Positions 34,750 through 44,462 of a stretch of 64,000 bases of DNA are shown piece after piece. Source of the DNA: JAZIHH01 sp036678685 (GTDB lineage: Bacteria > Bacillota > UBA4882 > UBA10575); NCBI GenBank assembly GCA_036678685.1, contig JAZIHH010000020.1, positions 434,001 through 498,000 of the forward strand, in the 5' to 3' direction. The notes under the pieces were generated by a model. That model was not told the origin of the DNA and did not search any database. It saw only the letters and a program-made list of their open reading frames with translations. A program made the translations under genes and the position numbers. The stretch's first letter is position 1. The number at the start of each line of letters is the position of its first letter.

Positions 34750-35178
34750 TTGCTTTTGGCCCTCCTTTTAGCCTTCAGTCTTATACCGGTCATAGAATTT
34801 TTTCTCCTCATTGAACTGGGGAAAGCGATTGGAACCTGGCCGACGATCTTTCTGGTGCTGGGGACCGGCGCCGTCGGTGCCTTTCTCGCCAAAACCCAGG
34901 GCTTTTTCCTGATCAGCCGGGTCCGGCGCCTCCTCCGGGAGGGCCGTATGCCCGGCCAGGAATTGGTCGGCGGTCTTTGCGTGCTGACCGGCGGATTGCT
35001 GCTTGTCACCCCGGGGGTGCTTACGGATGTGGTTGGGCTGTTGCTGCTGCTTCCTCCCGTCCATTACCTGGTGGGGAAATTGATCCGGCGGCGGCTGGCC
35101 GCCGGATTAAGGCGCGGCGGGTTTTATTTTTGGTCCGGCCGCCCGGAAGATTCCGGCCCGGAGGAGGATGAATGGTGA
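34750..35178 (+). CDS. fxsA: FxsA-family membrane protein
   Basis: 142 aa with about four hydrophobic segments; the family pattern 'PVIEFFLLIELGKAIGTWPTIFLVLGTGAVGAFLAK' is recognisable at residues 13-48, with 'LCVLTGGLLLVTPGVLTDVVGLLLLLPP' after it. In E. coli FxsA relieves F-plasmid exclusion of phage T7; its normal role is unclear. TTG 34750 follows AAGGAGGAGG. A GC-rich hairpin (34672-34702) lies in front of it, after nadE. It overlaps the DUF523 gene by seven bases. Confidence 0.88.
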   Translation: MLLALLLAFSLIPVIEFFLLIELGKAIGTWPTIFLVLGTGAVGAFLAKTQGFFLISRVRRLLREGRMPGQELVGGLCVLTGGLLLVTPGVLTDVVGLLLLLPPVHYLVGKLIRRRLAAGLRRGGFYFWSGRPEDSGPEEDEW

Positions 35179-35672
35179 AAGAAGACCCTCCCATCCTGTT
35201 AAGCGCCTGTCTGCTGGGGGAGAATTGCCGGTATAACGGGAAGAGCAGCCTTTCTCCTTCCTTGCTCCGGGAGTTGAAGGGGAGGAGAATGCTTGCCGTT
35301 TGCCCCGAACAATTGGGAGGCCTGGGGACGCCCAGACCGCCGGCGGAAATCACCGGCGGGGACGGCCGGGCCGTCCTGATGGGCGCGGCCGGGGTGAAAA
35401 ACAAGCACGGAGAAGATGTGACGGCTTTTTTCCGCCGGGGGGCGGAGAAGACCTGGGAGTTGGCACAGAGGGAGGGCGTAAAAGAAGCGATCCTGAAGGA
35501 CAAGAGCCCTTCCTGCGGGAAAAATTACATTTATGACGGAACTTTTCAAGGAAGACTACGGCCGGGTTTGGGGGTAACCGCCGCTTTACTGAAGGGAAAA
35601 GGGGTTGCGCTTTATACGGAGACGGAATGGCCGCCCGGGGAGAGTGATCAAGTTTGCCGCAAAAAGTCATAA
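35172..35672 (+). CDS. DUF523 protein
   Basis: 166 aa. The family has conserved cysteines, seen here in 'LLSACLLGENCRYNG', in 'AVCPEQLGGLGTPRPPAEI' and in 'KDKSPSCGKNYIYDG'. The pattern suggests a metal- or cluster-binding or thiol-based enzyme, but no activity is established to my knowledge. The C-terminus runs past the usual end and overlaps the next gene by 19 bases. Part of the fxsA-DUF523-35654 overlap chain. Confidence 0.9.
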   Translation: MVKEDPPILLSACLLGENCRYNGKSSLSPSLLRELKGRRMLAVCPEQLGGLGTPRPPAEITGGDGRAVLMGAAGVKNKHGEDVTAFFRRGAEKTWELAQREGVKEAILKDKSPSCGKNYIYDGTFQGRLRPGLGVTAALLKGKGVALYTETEWPPGESDQVCRKKS

Positions 35673-36214
35673 AAACCACAGTTCTTATCCTCTTTGTTTT
35701 CCTGTTTTTCTTCATCATCAACCAGTTTTTCCGGGAAAACAAACGGTTATTGGAAGAAAGGAACCAATGGCAGGAAAAGGCGTTCCTTTATGCGGAACAA
35801 ATCGACATGGCGAAACAGGGAAACGGCTGGCCGGCGGCGGGGGGTGAAGAGGAAAGCTTACCGGGAGTATCAATCCGGGAGGTAAAAATAACGGCTTTAA
35901 CCTTTGCTCCCGGAAGAAGGGACCGGTTGAATTACAGTATTTCCCTAACCGTGGCCAACGACTCCCCCGGGAGGACGGAGCCGGCCGTCTGTTTGCTGTA
36001 TTTTGTCGCTTTGACGCCCGGGGGGGAAATTGCCGGGACTACCCCGCGGGTCATCCATGTTCCCGCTTTGGCTTCCGGCGGGCGGAAAGATTTTTTACTC
36101 CACGGCGGGCTCGACTTGAAACCCGGGGAAGAGTTGGTTTTATACGTGGATTTGCCGGCCGGCGCCGCCGGTCCGGTAAAAAAAAGAATTACCCTCCGGG
36201 AACCATTCAATTAA
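35654..36214 (+). CDS. Membrane-anchored hypothetical protein (186 aa)
   Basis: Family not recognised. One N-terminal helix ('VLILFVFLFFFIINQFF', residues 10-26) is followed by a short charged coiled segment ('RENKRLLEERNQWQEKAFLYAEQID') and then a beta-rich extracytoplasmic domain ('LTFAPGRRDRLNYSISLTVANDSPG', 'GRKDFLLHGGLDLKPGEELVLYVDLP') that resembles an immunoglobulin-like sandwich. TTG 35654 lies ten bases after GGGGAGAG, inside the end of the DUF523 gene, so translation is coupled. Confidence 0.7.
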   Translation: MPQKVIKTTVLILFVFLFFFIINQFFRENKRLLEERNQWQEKAFLYAEQIDMAKQGNGWPAAGGEEESLPGVSIREVKITALTFAPGRRDRLNYSISLTVANDSPGRTEPAVCLLYFVALTPGGEIAGTTPRVIHVPALASGGRKDFLLHGGLDLKPGEELVLYVDLPAGAAGPVKKRITLREPFN

Positions 36215-36271
36215 AAACCGGGCAAAAGGCCGGAACAAGGCATAATTAGTGTCATCATGGGGTGATTCAGC

Positions 36272-37468
36272 TTGAAAGTGGTCTTCTTCACCAACTGTTA
36301 TGAACCCCTCTCCAATGGGGTAGTAACAGCAATCCGGTTCTTCCGCCGGGGACTGCGCGCGGCCGGCCATGAGGTCTATATCTTTGCTCCCGCTTGTAAG
36401 GGATGGGAGGACAAGGAGGAGAATGTTTTCCGTTTCCCGGCGGTCAATCTTAGCCGGCGTGTCTATTATCCGGTAGCCATCCCCTGGTATCCGGGACTCT
36501 CCGCTTTTCTGGCGGAGTTGCAACCGGATATCATCCACACTCACCACCCGTTTGTCCTGGGCGAAGTTGGTTTAACTTTCGCCAAGAGGATGGGTATACC
36601 GCTGGTTTATACCTATCATACCCGGTACGAGTGTTACGTCCATTATTTCGCTCCTTTACCAACGAACTTGGTGTGGCGGGCCGGGCAAAAACTCGTTTGC
36701 AACTATGTGCAACAGGTTGATCTGGTAACCACGCCGTCGGAATCCATGGTCGAAATACTGCGCAGTTACGGGATCAACCGGGAGATTAAAGTACTGCCCA
36801 ACCCCATTGATTTACATCTTTATGAAACGATCGACCGGGGGATAATCCGTGAACGTTACGGGTTGCAAAACTGCCGTGTGCTTCTTTATACCGGACGGCT
36901 GGGCAAGGAGAAAAACCTGGCCTTACTCTTAAAAGCTTTTACCATCATTACCCGAAAATGCCGGCAAGATCTCCGGTTGATGCTGGTCGGTTCCGGGCCG
37001 GAAGAAACCGCCCTGCAGGAGCAGGCCCGGAGTCTGGGCATAGGGGAGAAAGTGATTTTCACCGGACGGGTGGACTACCGGGAGATTCCCAATTATTACG
37101 GAAGCGCCGATCTTTTTGTCATGCCGTCCACCACCGAGACGTTCGGCCTTGTTGTCCTGGAAGCACTGGCCTCCGGCGTGCCCGTGGTGGCGGTAAATGC
37201 CGGCGGCAGCAGGGATATGGTTGTTTCCGGCTACAACGGGTTCTTGACTCCGGAAGACCCGGAAAGCTTTGCCGCGGCGATCCTGGAGTTGCTGGAGAAC
37301 GACGAGCGAAGAAGGGACTTCGCCCATGCCGCCCGGGAATCGGCCGCCCGCTATTCGGTGGAAAATATCACCCGGGAGTTACTGGCGTTATACGAGGAAG
37401 TGCGGGCGAAGAAAGGGACAAAACTAAGAAAAAGGGGAGTTCATCTTGGGAAGGCCCGGGAAGGATGA
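36272..37468 (+). CDS. GT4 family glycosyltransferase (diglucosyl-diacylglycerol/mannosyl type)
   Basis: 398 aa GT-B enzyme. N-terminal acceptor domain with 'TNCYEPLSNGVVTAIRFF' and 'PDIIHTHHPFVLGEVGL'; C-terminal donor domain with 'YTGRLGKEKNL' and the E-x7-E motif in 'PSTTETFGLVVLEALASGVPVV'. The 'GVVTAI' loop and 'YTYHTRYECYVHY' recall glycolipid-forming enzymes, so membrane glycolipid synthesis is likely but not proven. TTG 36272 follows GGGGTGATT. It overlaps the deaminase by 23 bases. Confidence 0.88.
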   Translation: MKVVFFTNCYEPLSNGVVTAIRFFRRGLRAAGHEVYIFAPACKGWEDKEENVFRFPAVNLSRRVYYPVAIPWYPGLSAFLAELQPDIIHTHHPFVLGEVGLTFAKRMGIPLVYTYHTRYECYVHYFAPLPTNLVWRAGQKLVCNYVQQVDLVTTPSESMVEILRSYGINREIKVLPNPIDLHLYETIDRGIIRERYGLQNCRVLLYTGRLGKEKNLALLLKAFTIITRKCRQDLRLMLVGSGPEETALQEQARSLGIGEKVIFTGRVDYREIPNYYGSADLFVMPSTTETFGLVVLEALASGVPVVAVNAGGSRDMVVSGYNGFLTPEDPESFAAAILELLENDERRRDFAHAARESAARYSVENITRELLALYEEVRAKKGTKLRKRGVHLGKAREG

Positions 37469-37937
37469 ATATTATCTGAATATCGCCGCGGAAGTGGCTA
37501 AAAGGTCCACCTGCCTCCGGCGAAGCTTTGGGGCGGTGATCGTCAAAGACGACCAGATCATCAGCACCGGTTATTGCGGGGCGCCGCGGGGGAGCATCAA
37601 CTGCATTGATCTGGAAAGTTGCCCGCGCCAGAAAGCGGGGGTTCCACCGGGTGAGAGGTACGAACTCTGCCGTTCGGTCCACGCGGAGATGAACGCCATT
37701 ATTCACGCCTCCCGCCGGGAAATGTTGGGGGCCACCCTATACCTGGCCTGTGTTGACCCGCAGACCGGCGAACGGATCGAGGGGACCAAGCCGTGTAAAC
37801 TTTGCCGGCGGATGATCATTAACGCCGGGATTGGACAGGTGGTTACCGGTTTGGGAAAAGAACAACGGTATGCGGTGGCGGACTGGGTGGCGGAAGACCG
37901 GGCGGAATGGACCCCGGAGAACATGAAAGGTTATTAA
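37446..37937 (+). CDS. comEB: dCMP deaminase (ComEB type)
   Basis: Deaminates dCMP to dUMP, feeding thymidylate synthesis. Zinc and proton-shuttle residues H-A-E (79-81) and P-C-x2-C (Cys117, Cys120) are present, with the extra cysteine-containing loop 'GYCGAPRGSINCIDLESCPRQ' that family members use for a second zinc. TTG 37446 follows AAGGGGAG within the glycosyltransferase gene. 163 residues. comE operon partners are not nearby, so the symbol marks family only. Confidence 0.9.
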   Translation: MGRPGKDEYYLNIAAEVAKRSTCLRRSFGAVIVKDDQIISTGYCGAPRGSINCIDLESCPRQKAGVPPGERYELCRSVHAEMNAIIHASRREMLGATLYLACVDPQTGERIEGTKPCKLCRRMIINAGIGQVVTGLGKEQRYAVADWVAEDRAEWTPENMKGY

Positions 37938-37991
37938 CCCAAAGTGGTTAGAAATAATCGCCGATAACCGTTATGGAAAGGAGAGGGAAGA

Positions 37992-39065
<1,074 letters not shown>

Positions 39066-39147
39066 AAAAGGAACGAGATTAAAGACGAACCGGGAAACCG
39101 AGGAGATGTTTCACCTGAAACAGAAATAAGAAGAGAAAGGACAGACC

Positions 39148-40044
39148 ATGAAGAATCTCAGCAAGGAAAATAAAGCCCGGCTATATCTCTTTCTTACCGC
39201 CTTCCTCTGGAGTCTGGGCGGTCTTCTCATCAAGGGCGTTACTTGGCACCCGTTGGCCATCGCCGGGGTACGGAGCGCCCTTGCCGTCCCTGTTTTTCTC
39301 CTTTTTTGCCGCCCGCGGCCCCGTTTTACCTGGTCTTTCCTGCAGATTGCCACCGCTGTGGCCTATATGTTGAGTTCAACCCTATTTGTGGTGGCCAATA
39401 AATTGACCACAGCCGCCAATGTCATTTTCCTGCAATATACGGCCCCGGTCTATGTGGCGATCTTTGGCGCCTGGTTTTTAAAGGAACGGACCACCGCCTT
39501 TGACTGGTTGACCATCTTTGCGGCCATGGGGGGAATGTTCCTCTTTTTCCTGGACGATCTGGAGATCGGGGGAATGCTGGGGAATATACTCGCCCTCGTT
39601 ATGGGGGTTATCTTTGCCGCCCTGGCGCTTCTCTTAAGGAAACAGAAAGACGGCGCCCCTCTGGAAGGACTTTTACTGGGAAATATTCTTACCGCCCTGG
39701 TTGGTCTGCCCTTTATTTTCGGCTCCCCGCCCGGGGTTTCCGGGTGGCTGATCTTATTATTGCTGGGTATCTTTCAATTGGCTCTTCCGTACGTTCTATA
39801 CGCCAAAGCAGTCAAGCACGTAACCGCCCTCGAAGCCATTCTCATCTCCGTGCTCGAAGCGGTTCTTAACCCGTTATGGGTTTTCCTGGTGATAGGAGAA
39901 ACCCCCGGCCCCTGGTCTTTACTGGGCGGGGCGATCGTCCTGGTGGCGGTCACCGTCCGGAGCGTGGTCAGGGCCACCGGCGGCCGGGCGGAGGTTATAG
40001 CGGTAAATTCGGGTTTGGAAGAGAAGGAAATAAAAACCCTATAG
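39148..40044 (+). CDS. EamA/DMT-type membrane transporter
   Basis: 298 aa with ten predicted helices in two five-helix EamA repeats: the first begins 'LYLFLTAFLWSLGGLLIKG', the second 'LGNILALVMGVIFAALALLLRK'. 'QYTAPVYVAIFGAWFLKERTT' and 'ALEAILISVLEAVLNPLWVFLVIGETPG' are the two conserved loop regions. The substrate is unknown; family members export amino acids or other metabolites. ATG 39148 follows AGAAAGGAC. A terminator follows. Confidence 0.9.
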   Translation: MKNLSKENKARLYLFLTAFLWSLGGLLIKGVTWHPLAIAGVRSALAVPVFLLFCRPRPRFTWSFLQIATAVAYMLSSTLFVVANKLTTAANVIFLQYTAPVYVAIFGAWFLKERTTAFDWLTIFAAMGGMFLFFLDDLEIGGMLGNILALVMGVIFAALALLLRKQKDGAPLEGLLLGNILTALVGLPFIFGSPPGVSGWLILLLLGIFQLALPYVLYAKAVKHVTALEAILISVLEAVLNPLWVFLVIGETPGPWSLLGGAIVLVAVTVRSVVRATGGRAEVIAVNSGLEEKEIKTL

Positions 40045-40085
40045 TTTGCCGGAAATTTTGGTTTGTGGTAAATTTTAATTCTTTT

Positions 40086-40134
40086 CCTGCCCCTTGGCGC
40101 GGAGCTTTAACCAACGGCCGGGGCGGGTTTTTTT
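40086..40134 (+). terminator. Intrinsic terminator after the DMT transporter
   Basis: CCTGCCCC (40086-40093) pairs, with one G-U, with GGGGCGGG (40120-40127), with a further inner pairing (TTGG with CCAA), followed by seven T. Confidence 0.8.
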
Positions 40135-40367
40135 ATTCCCCAGTTATCCCCATGCCTTTTTACTTTTTCGCCGGCAAATTTTTTCCGCAATATCCTGCCG
40201 CCTGACTAAGGCCTTGGGCCAACAGACAAGTATTGCGGAGGCCGGGGGCAGTTTTAAATCGTTGGATTTATATGGAACAAAAAGAGGATCATGTCAATTT
40301 ACATTGAATTAATATTTATGGAAATTTGTTTAAACCAGCCGTGCTCCGCAGCAAGAAACGGGAGGAG

Positions 40368-40604
40368 GTGGATGAGGTCAAAGCCGTTATTGACAGGTTT
40401 GAAGAGAAATATGCCGTGGTCCTGGTCGGAGAGGACGAATTAAAACTGGTGGTACCGCGGGAATTACTTCCTGCCGGTGCGGAAGAGGGCAGTTGGCTCC
40501 AGGTAACCTTTGAACTTGATCCGGAGGAGACCAAAAAACACCAACAGGAAGTGCAGGGGTTATTAAAAAAATGCAAGGAAAATAGGGAGTCGCGTGGTGA
40601 TTAA
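40368..40604 (+). CDS. DUF3006 protein, start uncertain
   Basis: Small acidic protein with the DUF3006 core 'KAVIDRFEEKYAVVLVGEDE' and 'VPRELLPAGAEEGSWLQVTFELD'. Family members usually start directly at this core. Here the codon at that point is GTC (40377), set eight bases after a perfect AGGAGG (40363-40368). The nearest standard in-frame starts are GTG 40368, which overlaps the ribosome site, and TTG 40326, which has none. GTG 40368 is used here. Function unknown; DUF3006 genes often accompany secreted or metallo-hydrolase genes. A short gap separates it from the HD-GYP gene. Confidence 0.7.
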   Translation: MDEVKAVIDRFEEKYAVVLVGEDELKLVVPRELLPAGAEEGSWLQVTFELDPEETKKHQQEVQGLLKKCKENRESRGD

Positions 40605-40690
40605 ACGCGCCCATGCCCGAAAAGACGATAACATAATCAGGATAAAAGGATACTGTTTGATCGGATAAAGGATAGAAAAAGGAGTTTACT

Positions 40691-43066
40691 ATGGACGAAT
40701 TCAACCATGGCAAAAAAGAACGGTTGACGATCGGCATGCTTATTGACTGGGTGGATACGCAATACCAGACCGACATCCTCCAGGGTGTGATGGATTACGC
40801 AAAAGAAAGAGGATTTAACTTTCTCTGTTTTGAAGGCGGAGCGATTAACTCCAAACGTGAGTATGAGGCTCAGCGTAACATTCTTTTTGATCTGGCCGGC
40901 AAAGAAAATGTCGACGGCCTGATTATTCTCGCGGCAACGATCGGGCGGTTTTCCAATCTGGGCCAGCTCAAAGATTTTTGCCGGAAGTTTCCCGGCCTTC
41001 CCCTCGTCAGTGTGGCTGTTGACCTCGAAGAGATTACTTCCATAATCGTGGATAATGCTACCGGGATGAGAAAAATTTTGACCCACCTTATTAAAGATCA
41101 TGGTTACCGGAATCTCGCTTTCATAACAGGACCCAAGGACAACCGGGACGCGGCGGAAAGGTTTGTCCTTTTCCAAACCGCCCTTCAGGAGCATGGTCTT
41201 GTTTTCCACCCCGAACTGGTAATGGAGGGGGATTTTACGTCTGCCAGTGGAAGAACGGCCGTCCAAAGGCTTTGGGAGAGAAATTTACTTCATAAAATCC
41301 ATGCGATCGTGGCGGCCAATGACGAAATGGCCTTGGGGGCGCTGGAAGAGTTGCGCCGGAAGGAGGTGCGTGTCCCCTACGATACCGCGGTGGTGGGTTT
41401 TGATAATTTGGAAATAAGCAGTTATTCATCGCCGCCGCTGACCACCGTCGCCCAACCCTTGTACGAACAAGGACGGCAAGCGGCGGAAGCGCTGGTCAAA
41501 CTGATCAAGAAAGAAGAGGTCCCGCAGAAAATAATTGTGCCGACGAGACCGGTCTTTCGTGAATCCTGCGGTTGTTTCTCCGTGTTCACCATGAGCGCGG
41601 CCAAAGGGGAGCCCGCCGGTATAAACGGTTCCCGGCCCAAAGTTTTTCTCCACTACAAAGAAGAAATCTTAGCGGAGTTCATGAAGAAGACAAGCTCACG
41701 GCGGAGCAACATATTTGAGGGGAATTTAAAGGAAAAACCGGCCAAATTGCTTGCTGCTTTACAGACGGAACTGGTGGCGGAAAAACCGGGGGTATTTCTA
41801 ACAACCTGTTACGACCTTTTGCAAGAGGCCTTATGGACGGATGAGGATATTTTTACCTGGCAAGTTTTTCTTTCGGAATTACGGAACAATCTTGCCGTGG
41901 ATCATAAAATGGCCCGGGAAATTGAAGACCTCTGGCATCAGGTGCGGGTCATGATTGGCGAGAAGGCTGTTTTAAAAGAAAAGCTCAAGTTTCATGCCTC
42001 AATGCAAACCAATAAAACCCTTAACCAATTGCGGGAAGAACTTTTGGTTACCTTGGATATGCCGAAGCTGATTGAGGTTTTGGCGCAAAGACTTCTCGAA
42101 TTGGGAGTGCCCGGCTGTTATCTTTCTCAATATTGTGAAGAGAGCAACCTTCCGGACGGAACCGCCAAATTAATCCTGGCCTACAACAAAGAGGGACGAA
42201 TAAAAATCCCCGAGAACACCCCGGTTATTTTTAACTGCCGCCAACTGGTTCCTCCCGGCCTGCCACCGGCGGAGGAACCCTATGGCCGGCTGGTGGTTTC
42301 CCTGAATTTCGCCAAAACCCAATTTGGTTTTGTTGTTTTTGAGGTTGAAGACCCCGATGGAGCCCTCTACGGCGCTCTGCGCCGCATAATATGCAATGCC
42401 CTGCAGGGTGTGATGCTTACCAGGCAACTGCAGGAGCGGGGGATTAAAATCATCTCCCAGCAGGAAAATTTGCGCAATATGGCCAAACTCAGAAAAATTA
42501 TGGAAGGTTTTATTCAGACCATCGCGGTCACCGTGGAAAAGAGGGACCCGTACACCGCCGGCCATCAGAAAAGAGTGGCCCATTTGGCCCAGGCCATAGC
42601 CGAAGAGATGGCCCTTCCCGAGGAAAAAGTGGAGGCGGTACGCATGGCCGGCACCGTTCACGACCTGGGAAAGATTTACGTGCCAGCGGAGATTTTGAAT
42701 AAACCCGGCCGTCTCCTTGACATCGAGTTTAGTTTGATTAAAAATCACGCGCGGGTGGGATATGATATTTTAAAGGCGGTAGATTTCCCGTGGCCGATCG
42801 CGAAGATCATTCTGCAACATCACGAAAGGTTAAACGGTTCCGGTTACCCGCTGGGTTTAAAGGGGGATGAGGTTGTCCTGGAAGCCAAAATCCTGGCGGT
42901 GGCCGATGTTATTGAAGCCATGGCTTCCCACCGGCCGTACCGGGCCGCCCTGAACATAGAGATGGCGTTGGATGAGATCTATAGAAACCGGGGGATTCTC
43001 TACGAACCTAAGGTCGTTGACGCCTGTTTGCAGCTTTTTAATAAGGGCTTTACCTTGGAAGTTTAA
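40691..43066 (+). CDS. LacI-fold sensor fused to HD-GYP phosphodiesterase
   Basis: 791 aa cytoplasmic protein. Residues 1-300 have the sugar-binding fold of LacI/GalR regulators without the DNA-binding HTH ('IGMLIDWVDTQYQTDILQGVMDYAKERGF', 'AIVAANDEMALGALEELRR', 'VVGFDNLEISSYSSPPLTTV'). A helical linker and a GAF-like region (about 430-600) follow. The C-terminal HD-GYP domain is complete: 'TVHDLGKIYVPAEIL', 'ILQHHERLNGSGYP', 'KILAVADVIEAMASHRPYR'. It would hydrolyse cyclic di-GMP under control of a small ligand. No signal peptide or membrane helix is seen. ATG 40691 follows AAAGGAG. Confidence 0.88.
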   Translation: MDEFNHGKKERLTIGMLIDWVDTQYQTDILQGVMDYAKERGFNFLCFEGGAINSKREYEAQRNILFDLAGKENVDGLIILAATIGRFSNLGQLKDFCRKFPGLPLVSVAVDLEEITSIIVDNATGMRKILTHLIKDHGYRNLAFITGPKDNRDAAERFVLFQTALQEHGLVFHPELVMEGDFTSASGRTAVQRLWERNLLHKIHAIVAANDEMALGALEELRRKEVRVPYDTAVVGFDNLEISSYSSPPLTTVAQPLYEQGRQAAEALVKLIKKEEVPQKIIVPTRPVFRESCGCFSVFTMSAAKGEPAGINGSRPKVFLHYKEEILAEFMKKTSSRRSNIFEGNLKEKPAKLLAALQTELVAEKPGVFLTTCYDLLQEALWTDEDIFTWQVFLSELRNNLAVDHKMAREIEDLWHQVRVMIGEKAVLKEKLKFHASMQTNKTLNQLREELLVTLDMPKLIEVLAQRLLELGVPGCYLSQYCEESNLPDGTAKLILAYNKEGRIKIPENTPVIFNCRQLVPPGLPPAEEPYGRLVVSLNFAKTQFGFVVFEVEDPDGALYGALRRIICNALQGVMLTRQLQERGIKIISQQENLRNMAKLRKIMEGFIQTIAVTVEKRDPYTAGHQKRVAHLAQAIAEEMALPEEKVEAVRMAGTVHDLGKIYVPAEILNKPGRLLDIEFSLIKNHARVGYDILKAVDFPWPIAKIILQHHERLNGSGYPLGLKGDEVVLEAKILAVADVIEAMASHRPYRAALNIEMALDEIYRNRGILYEPKVVDACLQLFNKGFTLEV

Positions 43067-43431
43067 GCCCTCGTTGGCGCGGGGGTGAAATTAACCGGAT
43101 CAAGCGTCAAAGGTTGCAACATTTATGGCGATGTTGTATAATATGCCGGGAAGAGAACTTGACAAACTCCGGCTTTTGTTTCTCCCCGGCCTGATTTGTT
43201 TAATGGTTGTTTTTCCCAGCCGCCGGCCGCGGCGGCAAGGAAGCACCCGGGGAGAGGGAGCCGTTGGTATGTGTCAGGGTGGAGCAGAAAGGGCGAACCG
43301 GGGAGTGTTTACCCGGCCCCGGCACAGGTTAAGCCGCGGACAAGAAGGTTTTTTATCCTGACCGGAAGATTTGCGGAATAAATAGATTAAGAAATAAATA
43401 AATTTAAGAGTTGTAAAGGCAGGTGAGTTTC
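43067..43431 (+). other. Promoter and highly structured 5' leader or small RNA (365 bp)
   Basis: No protein gene is supported. After the promoter at 43114-43142 the sequence folds readily: GCCGGG-AAGAGAAC (43145-43158) with GTTTCTC-CCCGGC (43178-43190), then CCGCCG/CGGCGG near 43210, then CCGGG/CCCGG near 43300, and a long-range GTCAGG with CCTGAC closing the 3' part. No known riboswitch or RNA family was recognised. It precedes the interrupted GTPase gene. Confidence 0.45.
43114..43142 (+). promoter_or_regulatory. Sigma-A type promoter ahead of the GTPase gene
   Basis: TTGCAA (43114-43119) and TATAAT (43137-43142) with a 17-base spacer. A start of transcription near 43149 leaves a leader of about 280 bases before the GTPase start. 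Confidence 0.75.
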
Positions 43432-44409
43432 TTGCCCGCCAACCTGACCCCGCAGTACAAGGCGGCAGAGGAGAGGTACCGCCGTGCCCAGGGTCGGGAA
43501 GAAAAAATTGCCGCCCTTGAGGAAATGTTGGCGGTGATCCCCAAACACAAAGGGACCGAGCACCTCCAGGGCGATTTAAGAAAACGCCTTGCCAAGCTCA
43601 GAAAGGCCGCCGAGACTAAAGCCGGCGCCCGCACCGCCGATCCCTTTCAAATCCCTGTTGAAGGGGCGGGACAGGTGGTTTTTTTGGGTTACCCGAACAC
43701 CGGTAAATCGGCGCTGGTCGGGGTCCTCACCCGGGCGCCGGTGACCGTGGCCGACTACCCCTTTGCCACCCAGTTGCCGGTGGTAGGAATGATGAATTAC
43801 GAAGATATAAAGATTCAACTTGTCGATCTGCCGCCGGTAATGGAGGGAGAGCTGCCCAAAGGGATGGCCGGAACCTTGCGGCAGGCCGATTTAATTGGCC
43901 TGGTGGTCGACGGGGGCAGTGACGATTGCCTGGAACAACTGGAAGGTTGCCGGGAAATTCTTTACCAACGGTCGATTTTAGCCCCTCCCGGTGAAGAACC
44001 CGGGCCGCAGACCAAAACAGCCGACGATGTACTGGTGTTAATAGCCAAAGCCGACCTGCCGGGAGCCGGCGACCGGCTGGAGCTTCTCCGGGAATTTTCA
44101 CCGGGGTGGGAGATGCTGGCGGTCTCCATCAAGCAGCCGGAAAGTCTGGAGAGGTTACGCGGTTGTCTTTTCCGGCGGTTGCGTATTATCCGGGTTTATA
44201 CCAAAATTCCCGGCCGGGCGCCGGATAAAGCCAAACCTTTTATCTTGAAGGAAGGGGAAACCGTCTTGGAACTTGCCGCATAGGTGCACAGGGATTTCCC
44301 CGGCCGCTTGAAACAGGCGAAAGTATGGGGGTCCACCAAGTTCCCCGGACAGTCCGTGGAAAAAAATTATCCCCTGGCCGACGGTGATATAGTAGAGTTG
44401 CATGTCTGA
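43432..44409 (+). pseudogene. Obg/DRG-like GTPase with TGS domain, interrupted by in-frame TAG
   Basis: The frame codes a GTPase with a leading helical region, G1 'GYPNTGKSALVG', G3 'VDLPPVMEG' and G4-like 'LIAKADLP'. It hits TAG at 44281-44283 (codon 284) in the middle of a TGS domain. The same frame then continues with 41 more codons of convincing TGS sequence ('VHRDFPGRLKQAKVWGSTKF...DGDIVELHV') to TGA at 44407. So a single base change cut the gene. TAG is an ordinary stop elsewhere in the window, so routine decoding is unlikely. TTG 43432 follows AGGTGAG and gives the family start 'MPANLTPQY'. Confidence 0.85.
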
Positions 44410-44462
44410 ATCCGTGATCAAGTTATAATAGGGTTTTATAAAAGGAAGCAGGAGGAAAGGAA

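Noticed and set aside
43125..43361. Plus-strand open frame of 78 codons between the HD-GYP and GTPase genes
   Set aside because: It starts inside the promoter, lacks a ribosome site, and its sequence is arginine/glycine-rich as expected for structured GC-rich RNA.
44281..44283. Pyrrolysine or other TAG recoding
   Set aside because: Several intact genes in the window end with TAG, and no pyl genes are present here.
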